From a virus, in the IMG/VR virus record IMGVR_UViG_3300023175_000005, positions 1-64,000 of that record: a stretch of DNA of 64,000 bases; one strand, 5' to 3'. Shown piece after piece: positions 6,514 to 12,446 of this stretch. Position numbers and translations under genes: made by a program. Every line of letters starts with the position of its first letter. Position 1 is the first letter of the stretch. Below the pieces are notes generated by a model. It saw nothing but the letters and a program-made list of their open reading frames with translations, had not been told where the DNA came from and ran no database searches.

Positions 6514-6600
6514 GCCTCCATGGTGGAATAGGTAGACACAAGAGACTTAAAATCTCTCGCTGATTACAGCGTCCCAGTTCGAGTCTGGGTGGAGGCACCA
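6514..6600 (+). tRNA. tRNA-Leu (anticodon UAA)
   Basis: An 87-nt cloverleaf including encoded CCA. The acceptor stem GCCTCCA pairs with TGGAGGC. The anticodon loop is CTTAAAA (anticodon TAA), there is a long variable arm typical of tRNA-Leu, and the T-arm is CCCAG-TTCGAGT-CTGGG. Reads UUA/UUG codons, frequent in this A/T-rich genome. Confidence 0.95.
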
Positions 6601-6613
6601 ATCTTTTTTTGAC

Positions 6614-6690
6614 GGTTGCGTAGCTCAACTGGATAGAGCAACAGACTTCTAATCTGTAGGTTGAGGGTTCGAGTCCTTCCGCAATCGCCA
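6614..6690 (+). tRNA. tRNA-Arg (anticodon UCU)
   Basis: A 77-nt cloverleaf including encoded CCA. The acceptor GGTTGCG pairs with CGCAATC (one G-T). The anticodon stem ACAGA/TCTGT carries loop CTTCTAA (anticodon TCT). It reads AGA/AGG, codons used often in the phage genes. It lies 13 nt after tRNA-Leu, probably on one transcript. Confidence 0.95.
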
Positions 6691-6710
6691 AAAAAAGATT
6701 AAAAAAGTGG

Positions 6711-6738
6711 TTGACAATATATCTACTGATGCTATTGT
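6711..6738 (+). promoter_or_regulatory. Early promoter P14
   Basis: TTGACA, 16 nt, TATTGT, preceded by A-tracts. ACAATA (6714-6719) is complementary to the -10 TATTGT (6733-6738). Confidence 0.8.
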
Positions 6739-6774
6739 ATATGTATAGGGCAACTAAACAACGAGGGCTTAGAA

Positions 6775-7089
6775 ATGTTCGTAGTTAAGACACAGATTTT
6801 AGAAAACTATGGTGCACACAGCGAAGACGGCCGTTTTGCCTCAGGCAATGCGTACTGGAAGATGAAAGGCGGCAACGAGTATATCGTTCGTGACCTTGAT
6901 CGTCCGCAGGATGCTATGGCGTTCGTGGCTGCCAAGTTCATCGAGAACAACATCGCATTCAAGGAGTTTCCAATTGAGGTAATCACTTGGGAAGAATGGC
7001 AAGCGGAACTTAACGATCTCGACGAAGACTATCGCGAGTTCCTAGTAGAGCAGGCTATTGCTTGCTCACCCGTAGCGGAGGCAGCGTAA
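6775..7089 (+). CDS. Early protein, unknown
   Basis: 104 residues. The N-terminal half has a beta-hairpin-like pattern (KTQILENYG, then Gly/Lys/Tyr-rich) and the C-terminal half is an acidic helix. No catalytic motif recognised. GAGGG ribosome site at 6763-6767. Coupled by TAATG to the following membrane protein. Confidence 0.75.
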   Translation: MFVVKTQILENYGAHSEDGRFASGNAYWKMKGGNEYIVRDLDRPQDAMAFVAAKFIENNIAFKEFPIEVITWEEWQAELNDLDEDYREFLVEQAIACSPVAEAA

Positions 7090-7241
7090 TGGAGCAGAGC
7101 GTAATCACAGTCACCATCGTGCTAGCCACACTGCTAGCCGTTGGACTGTTCATTAACGTAGTTCAGTTCGTATCCCGTCCGTGGGTACTGGTATTACTGT
7201 TCGGAGTGCTTGGCTGGTTTTTATTCGCCAGTACACTTTAG
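7089..7241 (+). CDS. 50-residue two-span membrane protein
   Basis: Starts at the TAATG overlap with the upstream gene. Two hydrophobic segments (about residues 6-26 and 32-49) separated by an Arg-Pro turn predict a hairpin in the inner membrane. No family recognised; holin-like or transport-modulating roles are possible but unsupported. The stop TAG (7239-7241) abuts the next -35 box (TTTAGAGGTTGACA). Confidence 0.65.
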   Translation: MEQSVITVTIVLATLLAVGLFINVVQFVSRPWVLVLLFGVLGWFLFASTL

Positions 7242-7244
7242 AGG

Positions 7245-7272
7245 TTGACAAATGCATTTTAGAACGTATACT
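7245..7272 (+). promoter_or_regulatory. Early promoter P15
   Basis: TTGACA, 16 nt, TATACT. The palindrome AATGCATT (7251-7258) starts the spacer. Confidence 0.7.
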
Positions 7273-7302
7273 GATAACAATTGTAAAACACATGAGGGCA
7301 AC

Positions 7303-8298
7303 ATGAATATAGAAATTATCGATGGCGAATACAATATCAAAGGGAAACCAACACCTATGAACGGTTTGATGTTTCCTCTAGTCGAAGAGTTTAAAATTGG
7401 GACGGGGGGCGGCTATGTCACGGTTGACGCTAGACCAGTCGCTGGCTTGCCGGATCGTAACATTAAGATCCGAGTTGCCAATGCAGACGCCTACAAGAAA
7501 GCAGGTGAGTCTACAGTCGCCCCCCAGGCAGAGACCGATGAACAGACCATTGAACGGTTGCGTGAACGGTTCCTAATGCTAGAGGACATGACCAAAGCAG
7601 TCAAGAAAGGCGATGTACGTGCAATGATCGTATCAGGACCTCCAGGTGTCGGTAAGAGTCACGGTATCGAACAAGTACTAGATCGATACAAGACCATGGA
7701 GGCACTTGGCGGTGAGAAGAAGTACGAAGTAGTCAAAGGCGCAATGAGTCCGATCGGCTTGTACTGTAAACTCTACAAGAATTCAGCCAAAGGCAACGTT
7801 ATTGTGTTCGACGACTGCGACTCAGTATTCAACGACGAACTATCGCTGAACATCCTAAAGGCTGCTCTGGATTCAAAGAAGACCAGAACAATCCATTGGA
7901 ACACTGATTCGTTCAAATTGCGCAACGAAGGTGTGCCAGATCAGTTCAAGTTCGAAGCCAGTGCGATCTTTGTTACTAACCTTAAGTTCGACAAAGCCAA
8001 GGGCAAGATCCGTGAGCACTTGCAGGCACTAGAGAGTCGCTGCCACTACATGGATTTGACTATCGATACCGATAGAGAAAAGATGCTCAGAATTCAGCAG
8101 ATCGTCGGTGACGGCATGCTAAATGATTATAAGTTTGCGAAAGAGGTAGTCGCAGATATTGTCGACTTCGTAGACATTAATAAAAATAGACTGAGAGAAC
8201 TGTCACTACGTACAGTGCTCAAAGTCGCAGACCTAGCCAAAGCTTTCCCTACTCGTTGGGAAGCAATGGCAGAGAATACTGTGATGAGACGTGGTTAG
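7303..8298 (+). CDS. AAA+ family ATPase
   Basis: 331 residues from the ATG at 7303, which has GAGGGC upstream; the frame is open from 7252, but that ATG is inside the promoter. Walker A GPPGVGKS lies at about residues 112-119 and Walker B VIVFDDCD at about 166-173. A sensor-1-like VTN and an Arg-rich stretch follow, so the ATPase core appears complete. The N-terminal 80 residues are a separate beta-rich part. The substrate is not readable. It is not the gp44 clamp loader, whose neighbours gp62/gp45 are absent here. The only large protein in the early cassette region; it could be a remodelling ATPase acting on a host complex. Confidence 0.8.
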   Translation: MNIEIIDGEYNIKGKPTPMNGLMFPLVEEFKIGTGGGYVTVDARPVAGLPDRNIKIRVANADAYKKAGESTVAPQAETDEQTIERLRERFLMLEDMTKAVKKGDVRAMIVSGPPGVGKSHGIEQVLDRYKTMEALGGEKKYEVVKGAMSPIGLYCKLYKNSAKGNVIVFDDCDSVFNDELSLNILKAALDSKKTRTIHWNTDSFKLRNEGVPDQFKFEASAIFVTNLKFDKAKGKIREHLQALESRCHYMDLTIDTDREKMLRIQQIVGDGMLNDYKFAKEVVADIVDFVDINKNRLRELSLRTVLKVADLAKAFPTRWEAMAENTVMRRG

Positions 8299-8362
8299 CC
8301 CTCAGCCTTTCCTCTCACAGTTGGTGTAGCAGCGTTGCCCTCACGCTCTGCACATTAGCGCT

Positions 8363-8385
8363 CGCAGGACCGCCCTCATCCTGCG
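8363..8385 (+). repeat. Hairpin after the ATPase gene
   Basis: CGCAGGA (8363-8369) pairs perfectly with TCCTGCG (8379-8385). It is followed by GGCGCATTCATTTT rather than a clean U-tract, so it is a weak terminator or an mRNA-end hairpin. The rest of 8299-8409 shows no gene. Confidence 0.5.
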
Positions 8386-8409
8386 GGCGCATTCATTTTA
8401 AATTTTCGG

Positions 8410-8437
8410 TTGACACAAGTTTGATTGATGCTATTAT
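8410..8437 (+). promoter_or_regulatory. Early promoter P16
   Basis: TTGACA, 16 nt, TATTAT. No clear dyad in the spacer. Confidence 0.8.
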
Positions 8438-8464
8438 AAATGTATAGCAAGAGAGGGCAATCAA

Positions 8465-8833
8465 ATGCTTATTACAAAAGACACCGACGCACAAGCAGCA
8501 CAGCCAAGTTGGATTGTGCTAGAAGACATTGCACGCCGTGCAGCACATGCCTACAACACACACCAAGAGTTGTTTGACAGTGCAGAGCACCAAGAACGTG
8601 TAGCACAAGCAAAAGAAATTTGTCGTGCGTACTTTGCAGGCTGGAGTGCAATATACGAAACAGCACGCCAACAAACAAGCCGCCGTGCAGCACACACTGA
8701 ACTCAAGTTCAATCGAGTTGTACTGCGCAAAACACGCAACAGAGATCGTTGGCTAGAAAGCCTACGTGCAATTGGCATTGACGAAGTTGTCTACAAGCCG
8801 GCAACAGAAAGTTACAGCCTACACATTAGGTAA
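8465..8833 (+). CDS. Basic helical early protein
   Basis: 122 residues, Ala/Arg/Gln-rich, largely helical with a basic C-terminal half (about residues 75-105). Nucleic-acid binding is plausible but no domain is recognised. GAGAGGG ribosome site upstream. Followed by a gene with its own AAGGAG overlapping this stop. Confidence 0.75.
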   Translation: MLITKDTDAQAAQPSWIVLEDIARRAAHAYNTHQELFDSAEHQERVAQAKEICRAYFAGWSAIYETARQQTSRRAAHTELKFNRVVLRKTRNRDRWLESLRAIGIDEVVYKPATESYSLHIR

Positions 8834-8844
8834 GGAGTTACTGT

Positions 8845-9051
8845 ATGACTTGGGAAGTTAGAGCACAAAGAAGCACAAGAGAAGCCTGCGTCAACAGTGA
8901 AGAGTTGGGCTGGAGCAGTGTTTTTGTTGATACACAAGCGGAAGCGGAAGCATGGTTCGAGTGCAGAACTAGAGGCAGAAGATTGGAAAGAAGTGTTCAT
9001 GTCTTGTTCGATCCCACAGGTGCTGTTCAAAGAGTTGCATTTTGTGGTTGA
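8845..9051 (+). CDS. Small early protein, unknown
   Basis: 68 residues, mixed alpha/beta, no recognised domain. AAGGAG (8833-8838) lies 6 nt before the ATG. Its stop TGA (9049-9051) is inside the TTGACA -35 box of the next promoter. A longer frame crossing it (from 8897) belongs to the gene that really starts at 9113. Confidence 0.7.
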   Translation: MTWEVRAQRSTREACVNSEELGWSSVFVDTQAEAEAWFECRTRGRRLERSVHVLFDPTGAVQRVAFCG

Positions 9052-9076
9052 CACGGGTTGCCCTGTGTGCTATATT
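9048..9076 (+). promoter_or_regulatory. Early promoter P17
   Basis: TTGACA, 17 nt, TATATT. ACACGGG (9051-9057) and CCCTGTGT (9061-9068) form an inverted repeat with one bulged base. Confidence 0.75.
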
Positions 9077-9112
9077 ATAAACATAGGGCAACAGCAAAAG
9101 AGGGTTTTGCAA

Positions 9113-9271
9113 ATGGACTACAGAGACTTCGCAATTGAACTAGTAGAAGATATGGGCTACGATGCCAAAGACATGTTGATTGCTGCGCTTAAATATATGT
9201 CGCAAGACGATGTAGAAGACATGCTATACATCAACGAATATCCACTTGCACCGTGTGAGGAGGCAGCGTAA
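9113..9271 (+). CDS. 52-residue acidic early protein
   Basis: Acidic, helical, no recognised domain. GAGGG ribosome site at 9100-9104. Open upstream to 8897, but that start lies in another gene and before the promoter. Coupled by TAATG to the next gene. Confidence 0.7.
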   Translation: MDYRDFAIELVEDMGYDAKDMLIAALKYMSQDDVEDMLYINEYPLAPCEEAA

Positions 9272-9465
9272 TGGGCTATCGCATTCTAAACATTGATCCG
9301 GAATTCCGTGCTAAGTTTGAAGAACGCAAAGGACTGGAAGGTCCGTTCTTCTACGATGGCAACGATGTGTTGTATTATGATCCTCGTGAAGGTGCTTACC
9401 TAGATCCCCGCACAGATCAATATCTAACCTACACAGAATATCAGGAGCGCACATGTACTACGTAA
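9271..9465 (+). CDS. Small early protein, unknown
   Basis: 64 residues with a Tyr/Asp-rich C-terminus in which YDP/DPR words recur (about residues 34-46). No recognised domain. Starts at TAATG and overlaps the next small gene by 13 nt. Confidence 0.7.
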   Translation: MGYRILNIDPEFRAKFEERKGLEGPFFYDGNDVLYYDPREGAYLDPRTDQYLTYTEYQERTCTT

Positions 9466-9572
9466 TGGAACCCGACGGCACTGTTTTTGCTATATGTTCA
9501 CGACTCAAAGACGCAGAAGCAATGTGTCATCGAGTAGGAAAAGAATCAAAAAAATACATCAAAAAAGGTTGA
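9453..9572 (+). CDS. 39-residue early peptide
   Basis: The ATG has AGGAG 8 nt upstream, inside the end of the preceding gene. Basic Lys-rich C-terminus, no recognised domain. The stop TGA (9570-9572) lies inside the next TTGACA box. Confidence 0.6.
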   Translation: MYYVMEPDGTVFAICSRLKDAEAMCHRVGKESKKYIKKG

Positions 9573-9596
9573 CAACACATCTAGTGATGTTAATAT
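9569..9596 (+). promoter_or_regulatory. Early promoter P18
   Basis: TTGACA, 16 nt, TAATAT. ACATC (9577-9581) and GATGT (9586-9590) form a hairpin filling the spacer. Confidence 0.75.
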
Positions 9597-9628
9597 AAAT
9601 GTATAGGGCAACAACACAAGAGGGTGTT

Positions 9629-9901
9629 ATGAAAAATCTAAAACAATACGTTGAACAGCAGAACTCATGGAATGCAATCTTTGGTCAGTCACCACTGCCA
9701 ATGCCACTGAGTCAAGCAGGTGTTAACTCAATTGCAAACTCAATTGACGCAGGCTTGTCACCAGAGAACTTGCACTGCGATGGAGAGATTTCAGCAACAG
9801 AAGCACGTAAGAAATACAATCGCTATCACCAAGTGCTGAAAGAACTGCGTGAATACGCACGTAAGAACTCAATGACCTTACCAGAGATGTGGTGCGCATA
9901 A
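9629..9901 (+). CDS. Small early protein, unknown
   Basis: 90 residues, mixed charge and largely helical, no recognised domain. GAGGG ribosome site just upstream; the in-frame ATG at 9599 lies in the leader. TAATG coupling to the next gene. Confidence 0.75.
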   Translation: MKNLKQYVEQQNSWNAIFGQSPLPMPLSQAGVNSIANSIDAGLSPENLHCDGEISATEARKKYNRYHQVLKELREYARKNSMTLPEMWCA

Positions 9902-10122
9902 TGGAAAACTATGAAGCAATCTATCGCTTGGAAGCAATCCAAGAACAGTTAAACGAACTAGGCAACGAAGCAGCCGAGATCTTCCGCGAGCACTTCCCTA
10001 GGCAATATCAAACAGGAGATGCATACGGTGCATTTTCATTCGGCTCTAGCTGGAACTCATATAACACTACACTGGAGACACTGATTGAAAGTGCTCGCAA
10101 TCAAGAGGAGGAGTTGGCATGA
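9901..10122 (+). CDS. Small helical early protein
   Basis: 73 residues. Helical N-terminus, a Gly/Ser/aromatic middle (about residues 38-53) and an acidic C-terminus; no recognised domain. The middle resembles the GWGACGFAW segment of the 10265 protein in being Gly/aromatic-rich after a helical start. Its last bases overlap the next start (ATGA). Confidence 0.7.
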   Translation: MENYEAIYRLEAIQEQLNELGNEAAEIFREHFPRQYQTGDAYGAFSFGSSWNSYNTTLETLIESARNQEEELA

Positions 10123-10205
10123 AGCTGCATCTAATCAATCTTGCAAGTTCAGCAATGAGTGCAGCCGTAATCCTGGGCACGATCTTTTTGGCAGTAATTG
10201 GTTGA
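10119..10205 (+). CDS. 28-residue membrane peptide
   Basis: Overlaps the preceding stop by ATGA, with GGAGGAG 8 nt upstream. Residues 8-27 are hydrophobic, predicting one membrane span. Its stop TGA is inside the TTGACA box of the next promoter. Very short, but the coupling and ribosome site support it. Confidence 0.5.
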   Translation: MKLHLINLASSAMSAAVILGTIFLAVIG

Positions 10206-10229
10206 CACTATCTCTAGAGATGTTAATAT
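10202..10229 (+). promoter_or_regulatory. Early promoter P19
   Basis: TTGACA, 16 nt, TAATAT. The 12-bp palindrome ATCTCTAGAGAT (10210-10221) fills the spacer. Confidence 0.75.
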
Positions 10230-10264
10230 AAGATATAGAAACAATAGCAAGAGGGTAACACGCT

Positions 10265-10609
10265 ATGAACTACACTGTAACAGAACTTAAAGCAATCCTA
10301 ACAGAAGCACAAGAAGCAGCATACACTGCGGCTGACGCTTTTGAAAAGAAATACTTTCCGGACAACGGCTGGGGAGCATGTGGCTTTGCTTGGGTAGACA
10401 TTTGGGGCATTAAAGGCAACACCAAACTAGGTCGTGCTATGAAGGCAGCAGGCATAGAGAAAGACTACAAAGGTGCACACTCTATTTGGAACCCCAGCAA
10501 GTATCCTACACAGAACATAGACACGCTAGAAGCAGGTGCACGAGCAGCCGCTGATGTGTTTAAGCGTTACGGCTTTGACCGAGCATACGCAGGATCTAGA
10601 CTAGACTAA
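10265..10609 (+). CDS. Early protein, unknown
   Basis: 114 residues. Helical N-terminus, then a Gly/Trp-rich segment (about 36-52) and a Lys/Gly-rich part with GNTKLGRAMKAAGI, which may be a short helix-turn segment. No family recognised. GAGGG ribosome site upstream, promoter P19, and a terminator after it mark the end of the early plus-strand block. Confidence 0.75.
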   Translation: MNYTVTELKAILTEAQEAAYTAADAFEKKYFPDNGWGACGFAWVDIWGIKGNTKLGRAMKAAGIEKDYKGAHSIWNPSKYPTQNIDTLEAGARAAADVFKRYGFDRAYAGSRLD

Positions 10610-10649
10610 GGTCATACATAATTCGCACAAGACGGCGTATGATCCAAGG

Positions 10650-10676
10650 AGGCAATCAGAAATGGTTGCCTTTTTT
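10650..10676 (+). terminator. Intrinsic terminator of the early block
   Basis: AGGCAA (10650-10655) pairs with TTGCCT (10666-10671), followed by a T-run. A second weak stem, TCATAC (10612-10617) with GTATGA (10636-10641), precedes it. Confidence 0.75.
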
Positions 10677-10870
10677 CTTTTCGAAAAAAATAAAAAAAAA
10701 TTTTCTCGAGGGGTGGGGAGAATATATATAAAAAATTTGACAACTACAGCACGTAGCGTAGCGCAAAAAATCATGGTGATGTAGAATCACCACCCAGAAT
10801 CTGTAAGTACTTTCCTTAAATTTTTCGCGCAGCAGATTTTTTACTCTACAGGACCCTTTTGGGCAATAAA
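10677..10870. other. Gene-free switch region
   Basis: A/T-rich with A-tracts (10680-10705), a G-rich patch and a minus-strand terminator hairpin. No gene is seen on either strand. Confidence 0.6.
10763..10792 (-). terminator. Minus-strand terminator
   Basis: TGGTGAT (10774-10780) pairs with ATCACCA (10786-10792). Read on the minus strand it is followed after three bases by a six-T run. It would end the transcript of the 10871-11059 gene. Confidence 0.65.
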
Positions 10871-11059
10871 CTATTCACTAGTTTGTTGCTCTGGCAAATT
10901 CCATTTATCCGGTCCTGTATACCATGAATCTATCCAATCAGGAGGATTCTGCATTATATCGCATATGTTGCATCCACTGCTTATTACGTACAGTATCGTC
11001 AACATCAGTATGGCTAGTGCTACCACTGCTATAGCATGTTTCGCATGTTCGTCCAACAT
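10871..11059 (-). CDS. Small membrane protein, unknown
   Basis: 62 residues. Residues 9-29 are hydrophobic (one membrane span); the C-terminal half is soluble, with two Cys and several Trp/Pro. TATATATACAGT lies directly before the ATG, matching the late-promoter/start layout of structural genes (TATAAATACAGT-ATG) except for one base; there is no ribosome site. A terminator follows. The role is unknown; a lysis accessory is conceivable. Confidence 0.6.
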   Translation of the reverse strand: MLDEHAKHAIAVVALAILMLTILYVISSGCNICDIMQNPPDWIDSWYTGPDKWNLPEQQTSE

Positions 11060-11062
11060 ACT

Positions 11063-11071
11063 GTATATATA
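11063..11071 (-). promoter_or_regulatory. Late-type promoter for the 11059 gene
   Basis: Minus-strand TATATATAC four bases before the ATG. One base differs from the TATAAATAC form seen before other late genes. Confidence 0.45.
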
Positions 11072-11113
11072 ACCTCGACAAATAACGAGTCACGAAGTAT
11101 GAGTGCTACGAGT

Positions 11114-11153
11114 TATCGAGTGTAGCGAGATATTATCAAGTGTAACAAGATAT
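11114..11153 (+). repeat. 20-bp tandem repeat, two copies
   Basis: 11114-11133 and 11134-11153 are adjacent 20-nt copies differing at three positions, all G in copy 1 and A in copy 2. They lie in the gene-free 11072-11283 stretch between the two transcription blocks, followed by CTAAATA at 11161-11167, a possible plus-strand late motif. Confidence 0.7.
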
Positions 11154-11283
11154 ATCAACGCTAAATAAAATCACTGCGTACAGTGCTTACTCGCAGTTTG
11201 AACACTCTAGTTAGTTTTGGAATAGTCATAGACCCAATTCGAAAAAAACAAACTAGCCGACACACTGTACGCATAATTACTAT

Positions 11284-11526
11284 ATGTTTCCAAGAAGACT
11301 ATATCCAGAAACGCATCGTACTGCGTATCAAATTCAAATATCATACGCTACAGCACCAATGGCTTGGGAATCACAAACACAGTATTGGGTACTACACTTG
11401 TACACTCAACACGGTGTAGATTCCTATCAGACTTCGGAGCGTACTATAGCATTTACGTGCGAGCGTGATAGAGCTTTTGCGAGTATGGTTATACAGGATA
11501 AGAACCGTTATTTAGTTACCCTTTGA
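11284..11526 (+). CDS. Possible small protein
   Basis: 80 residues, no recognised domain and no clear ribosome site. Composition (aromatic and Thr/Gln-rich, plausible alternating strands) looks protein-like and better than the overlapping frame at 11183. The nearest promoter-like word is CTAAATA at 11161. Low certainty. Confidence 0.35.
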   Translation: MFPRRLYPETHRTAYQIQISYATAPMAWESQTQYWVLHLYTQHGVDSYQTSERTIAFTCERDRAFASMVIQDKNRYLVTL

Positions 11527-11707
11527 TTTCGACACCGTTTAGCAGGTCGTTTGGTATCGTTTTACACGGTATCTAGGAAATTGTTTTGTTATAGTCATCA
11601 AGTACTGTGATACTCTAACTGAAATTTTTGCGTAGCAAACGCTTCGCGCTGTTAGAAAAATCTGCGTACCGTTTCACGGCTTTTGGGAATCGCGCACCGC
11701 TTCGCGG
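11527..11707. other. Convergent gene-free region with small hairpins
   Basis: Contains two related short hairpins, around CCGTTTCACGG (11670s) and CCGCTTCGCGG (11697-11709 area), plus GCGTAGCAAACGC-like inverted words. It lies between a plus-strand and a minus-strand gene end and may terminate both. Confidence 0.4.
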
Positions 11708-11989
11708 CTATACGGGCTTGATGTGACTGTGTTGTAGTGCGAATATAGTGTGTTCTGGTTCAGTTGAGTCACAGTCTACATATATGTCACAACGGCAGTA
11801 TACATCACCGGGCAGTGTTTGTGAGTTGGATCTTTGTAATACCCACTCCCATGCATTTTCTTCTATGGTTTTGTAAACTGCTTCGCCAACTGCTCTGCGT
11901 ACCCATAACTGTTCTAGATTGGTGTTACGGTGCGACCATTTGTACTCACACTGAGCGAGATAGTAACGAACGATTGTGCCATTGTTCAA
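11708..11989 (-). CDS. Hypothetical protein
   Basis: 93 residues, no recognised domain. Trp/Glu-rich N-terminal helix region, then a Cys/Asp-rich stretch (CRCDIYVDCD, about residues 65-74) that might bind metal. Last gene of the minus-strand replication block. No strong ribosome site directly upstream. Confidence 0.55.
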   Translation of the reverse strand: MNNGTIVRYYLAQCEYKWSHRNTNLEQLWVRRAVGEAVYKTIEENAWEWVLQRSNSQTLPGDVYCRCDIYVDCDSTEPEHTIFALQHSHIKPV

Positions 11990-12026
11990 AAGTATATACT
12001 CCTAACTTATATAGTTAGCAAACCGT

Positions 12027-12446
12027 CTAGAGGGGATATTCGAAATTCTGGCAACTTTCTCCTTTGCGTAGAAATGTTGCACCGTTTGAAATATGGAAGC
12101 GTTCTGCCATTTCAGTTAACGGTGATAGTGTAACCATTCGAGAATATAGATCTTGTGCATTGTCTCTTAGTTGGTTAATTATAGTCCTACCTGCACCTTT
12201 GTTATAACTCCAAACAGTATATGCAACACATACCGTACCTTCAGGATCAGATAATTCAAACATTTCTTGTTCTGTAATAGGAACATCTTTACACAGTGCA
12301 AAACACACAACAGCATCTACACGATCGTTGTTTTCAAGCACCACTATGCTTCGACCACCGCCCACACGTTTTTCAAATGGGATATGAGGACGTACTGGAT
12401 CCTCTGTAATTAAATCACGTTCATTAAATGTGATGTTTCTTATCAT
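12027..12446 (-). CDS. GNAT-like acetyltransferase-type protein
   Basis: 139 residues. The pattern of beta-strands (RSIVVLENNDRVDAVVCFAL), then CVAYTVWSYNKGAGRTIINQL followed by a helix, is that of the GNAT acyl-CoA binding core, with KGAGR in the place of the pyrophosphate loop. The C-terminal NGATFLRKGE resembles the last GNAT strand. Substrate unknown. It overlaps gene 41 by ATGA and is translated from the gene 41 mRNA. Family assignment is by pattern only. Confidence 0.5.
   Translation of the reverse strand: MIRNITFNERDLITEDPVRPHIPFEKRVGGGRSIVVLENNDRVDAVVCFALCKDVPITEQEMFELSDPEGTVCVAYTVWSYNKGAGRTIINQLRDNAQDLYSRMVTLSPLTEMAERFHISNGATFLRKGESCQNFEYPL

Noticed and set aside
6446-6691. Minus-strand frame of 81 codons
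   Set aside because: It lies entirely across the two tRNA genes and their upstream region, a common false gene; no ribosome site or late motif.
7303-8298. Clamp-loader large subunit gp44
   Set aside because: AAA+ core present, but gp62/gp45 are absent nearby and the N-terminal extension differs; called a generic AAA+ ATPase.
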